From UBA6022 sp035704495 (lineage in GTDB: Bacteria; Patescibacteriota; Saccharimonadia; Saccharimonadales; Saccharimonadaceae), in NCBI GenBank assembly GCA_035704495.1, contig DASSWW010000026.1, positions 1 through 7,173 of the forward strand: DNA of 7,173 nucleotides. The letters run 5' to 3'. The translations under genes were made by a program, and so were the position numbers. This document shows, in pieces, positions 4,806 to 7,173 of the stretch. The notes below the pieces were generated by a model. It worked only from the letters and a program-made list of their open reading frames with translations. It did not search any database and was not told where the DNA came from. Within the stretch, counting starts at the first letter, position 1; each line of letters starts with the position of its first letter.

Positions 4806-7173
4806 ATGAAGCGCTACAATCCATCTGAAATCGAGCCAAAGTGGCAAGCAACATGGGATGAACAACAAACATTTGTCGCTACGGATACTTCGTCGTTGCC
4901 AAAATTCTATATTTCAGCTATGTTTCCGTACCCCAGTGGTGCGGGTATGCATACGGGTCATGCATTTGAACACGCTATTGTCGATGCAATTGCTCGTTTT
5001 CAGCGTGCGCACGGTAAAAATGTTCTAAATCCCATGGGCTGGGATACATTTGGATTGCCTGCCGAAAATTATGCGATTAAAACCGGTACCGCGCCTGCCG
5101 AAGTCACCAAAGTCAATATTGCAAACTTTAAAAACCAAATCAAGCGTATGGGTGCCAGCATTGATTGGACGCGCGAAATTAATACCAGTGATCCCGAATA
5201 TTATCGCTGGACGCAGTGGATTTTTGCCAAGTTTTTTGAACGCGGCTTAGCGTACCAAAAAGAAAGCTTGCAGTGGTGGTGTCCGGTTGACAAGACGGTG
5301 CTGGCCAATGAGCAAGTCGAAGGCGGTAAATGTTGGCGCTGTGGTACCGAAGTTGTCAAAAAATCCATGAAGCAATGGTTTTTCAAAATTACTGATTATG
5401 CCGATGCGTTACTGGACGAAATCGAAGATTTGGATTGGCCACAAAAAATTAAAACCGCCCAAACTAACTGGATCGGCAAATCAGTCGGTGCCGAAATCGA
5501 ATTTAAAATTGACGGCCACAACCAAACAATCAAAGTATTTTCGACGCGACCCGATACATTGTTTGGAGCGACCTTTATTGTTTTAGCGCCAGAACACGCA
5601 TTGGTTAATAAACTCGCCGTTGGCGACGCCGCGCAATTTGTCGAAGAATACGTTGAAACAGCAGTTAAAAAATCAGAAATTGAACGTATGACTGACACAA
5701 AAGACAAAACCGGCGTCTTTACTGGCAGCTATGTAGTCAATTCAGCTACTGGCCAAAATATTCCTATTTGGGTAGCCGATTACGTGCTAGCTGGATATGG
5801 CACAGGTGCAGTGATGGCGGTACCGGCTCATGACGAGCGCGACTATGCCTTTGCCGAAAAATACGACTTGCCGATTGTTGAAGTAATTGAAAAACCAGAT
5901 GCTAATAGTGACACCTCTGTATATCACGGCGAAGGTACAATGAAAAATAGCGGCAGTTTTGACGGCAAGTCAACCAGTGATGTACGTGACGAAGTAGTGG
6001 CGTGGCTAGAGCAAGAGGGTATTGGCGCCAGCCAAACTACCTATAAAATGCGCGACTGGCTGATTAGTCGCCAGCGATACTGGGGAGCGCCGATTCCTAT
6101 TATTCACTGCGACGTCCATGGCGCCGTGGCAGTGCCAGACAATCAATTGCCAGTCATGTTGCCACCAGTCAAAGATTATGCACCAAAAGGCGACGGCAAA
6201 TCGGTGTTGGCGAGTGTACCTGAATGGGTAAATACAACCTGTCCAACCTGCGACGGTCCGGCCAAACGCGAAACCGATACAATGGATGGTTATGCTTGTA
6301 GTAGCTGGTATTTACTGCGATATACCGACCCTAATAATAATGAACAGGCATGGGACCCAGCAACTACCAACAGCTGGTCGCCAGTTGATTACTACGTCGG
6401 TGGTGATCATGCGGTCGCACATCTGTTGTATGTTCGTTTTTGGACGCATGTTTTCAATGACATGGGGTTGACTGATTTTAAAGAACCCGTAAAAAAGCTG
6501 GTCTACCACGGCTACATTAACGCCGAAGACGGCAGCAAAATGAGTAAAAGCAAAGGGAACGTAATTGATCCACTTGATGTGATTGATCAAGGTTACGGAG
6601 CCGATGCACTGCGAACCTATTTGCTATTTATGGGCCCGATCGAACTTGACGCAGCCTGGGATTCGCATGGCATCGCGGGCATTTATCGGTTCCTAAATCG
6701 AGTGTGGGTATTGACGCAGGAATATATTGATAGCGACAAAACCAGTACTGCTAATGATGATGCCGTCCGCCGCTTGCAGCATAAAACGACTCGCAAAGTG
6801 ACGGACGATCATCACCGTCTCAGTTTTAACACGGCGATTTCGGCACTAATGGAATACGTTAATGAACTGTATAAATTAAAAGTTGATGGATTTTCGGACG
6901 ACGTGTGGCGCGACGCACTAGGTACGCTGGCACGATTGCTGGCACCATTCGCACCGCATATGAGCGCCGAATTGTGGCAACAGTTGGGTAATGATGATTC
7001 TATCGAGCAAGCGGGGTGGCCGCATTGGGATGACGCGTTGATTACTAGCGATACGATGACGATTATCGTACAGGTCAACGGCAAGCTGCGTGCTAAATTA
7101 ACCGTTGCGGCGGATGCTGACGAGGATACTGTTAAACAAGCAGCACTTGATGAGCCGAATGTGCAAAAATTCT
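4806..7173 (+). CDS. leuS: Leucyl-tRNA synthetase, 3' end cut by window
   Basis: This is a class I aminoacyl-tRNA synthetase that charges tRNA-Leu; 789 residues are visible without a stop. Bacterial LeuRS is usually 800-870 residues, so only a short C-terminal tail is missing. Catalytic motifs are MFPYPSG (39-45), HTGH (49-52, the HIGH motif) and KMSKS (578-582). Zinc-ligand candidates are C159, C176 and C179, with a further CPTC pair after WVNTT. The CP1 editing domain is intact: STRPDT (246-251) and GTGAVMAVPAHDERDY, in which D343 matches the aspartate that binds the amino group of misactivated amino acids. MRDWLISRQRYWG and ETDTMDG are also typical. Only a few residues separate YHGYI from KMSKS, so the leucine-specific insertion of E. 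coli LeuRS is absent, as in Bacillus. The ATG at 4806 gives the standard N-terminus. The GAAGGG just upstream is too close (2 bases) to act as a normal ribosome site. Confidence 0.98.
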   Translation, partial: MKRYNPSEIEPKWQATWDEQQTFVATDTSSLPKFYISAMFPYPSGAGMHTGHAFEHAIVDAIARFQRAHGKNVLNPMGWDTFGLPAENYAIKTGTAPAEVTKVNIANFKNQIKRMGASIDWTREINTSDPEYYRWTQWIFAKFFERGLAYQKESLQWWCPVDKTVLANEQVEGGKCWRCGTEVVKKSMKQWFFKITDYADALLDEIEDLDWPQKIKTAQTNWIGKSVGAEIEFKIDGHNQTIKVFSTRPDTLFGATFIVLAPEHALVNKLAVGDAAQFVEEYVETAVKKSEIERMTDTKDKTGVFTGSYVVNSATGQNIPIWVADYVLAGYGTGAVMAVPAHDERDYAFAEKYDLPIVEVIEKPDANSDTSVYHGEGTMKNSGSFDGKSTSDVRDEVVAWLEQEGIGASQTTYKMRDWLISRQRYWGAPIPIIHCDVHGAVAVPDNQLPVMLPPVKDYAPKGDGKSVLASVPEWVNTTCPTCDGPAKRETDTMDGYACSSWYLLRYTDPNNNEQAWDPATTNSWSPVDYYVGGDHAVAHLLYVRFWTHVFNDMGLTDFKEPVKKLVYHGYINAEDGSKMSKSKGNVIDPLDVIDQGYGADALRTYLLFMGPIELDAAWDSHGIAGIYRFLNRVWVLTQEYIDSDKTSTANDDAVRRLQHKTTRKVTDDHHRLSFNTAISALMEYVNELYKLKVDGFSDDVWRDALGTLARLLAPFAPHMSAELWQQLGNDDSIEQAGWPHWDDALITSDTMTIIVQVNGKLRAKLTVAADADEDTVKQAALDEPNVQKF

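Noticed and set aside
4441..4872. Minus-strand open frame of 143 codons across the end of the membrane protein gene and the start of leuS
   Set aside because: It overlaps two supported genes and the leuS promoter, and its translation is hydrophobic and Ser/Leu-rich without domain features, as expected of a shadow frame.
6812..7084. Minus-strand open frame opposite the leuS anticodon-binding region
   Set aside because: It is fully contained in a well-conserved part of leuS and has no motif of its own.
1..7173. Recoding of TGA as glycine or tryptophan, as in some Patescibacteria
   Set aside because: None of the five genes contains an in-frame TGA, and Gly and Trp positions in conserved motifs use standard codons.

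Overview
All five protein-coding genes found here lie on the + strand and are tightly packed; every intergenic gap is under 70 bases. The standard bacterial code fits: the four visible stops are all TAA and no gene contains an in-frame TGA. By eye the GC content is moderate. The organism is a bacterium that makes peptidoglycan. The dense packing, a Mur ligase reduced at its N-terminus, a membrane-anchored protein I cannot name and a possibly leaderless leuS together suggest a small-genome Patescibacteria/CPR lineage, perhaps Saccharibacteria. That placement is inference, not something the sequence proves.

Region 1 (1-2225) is the end of a stress or sporulation-type operon. It holds the C-terminal half of a YeaH/YhbH (DUF444) von Willebrand A-type protein, then two bases later a complete SpoVR-family protein. 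In many bacteria these two sit with the serine protein kinase PrkA (YeaG), which would be expected just upstream of base 1. Region 2 (2226-3579) has a short spacer with a hairpin and a possible promoter, then a MurF-like Mur ligase that lacks the usual N-terminal substrate-binding domain. Region 3 (3580-4744) has a possible promoter, a textbook Shine-Dalgarno site, and a protein with one transmembrane anchor and a large predicted outer domain of unknown function. Region 4 (4745-7173) has an extended -10 promoter almost touching the start codon of leuS, which runs off the right edge with only its extreme C-terminus missing.

The shared theme of the first three regions may be the cell envelope: SpoVR proteins are linked to spore cortex formation in Bacillus, the Mur ligase acts in peptidoglycan precursor synthesis, and the fourth protein is anchored in the membrane. 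LeuS is a housekeeping gene that appears to have its own promoter. No RNA genes, mobile elements, CRISPR arrays or substantial repeats were seen. I did not find a clearly new multi-gene system. The best candidates for a closer look are the YeaH-SpoVR pair in a probable non-spore-former, the domain-reduced Mur ligase, and the apparent leaderless start of leuS.
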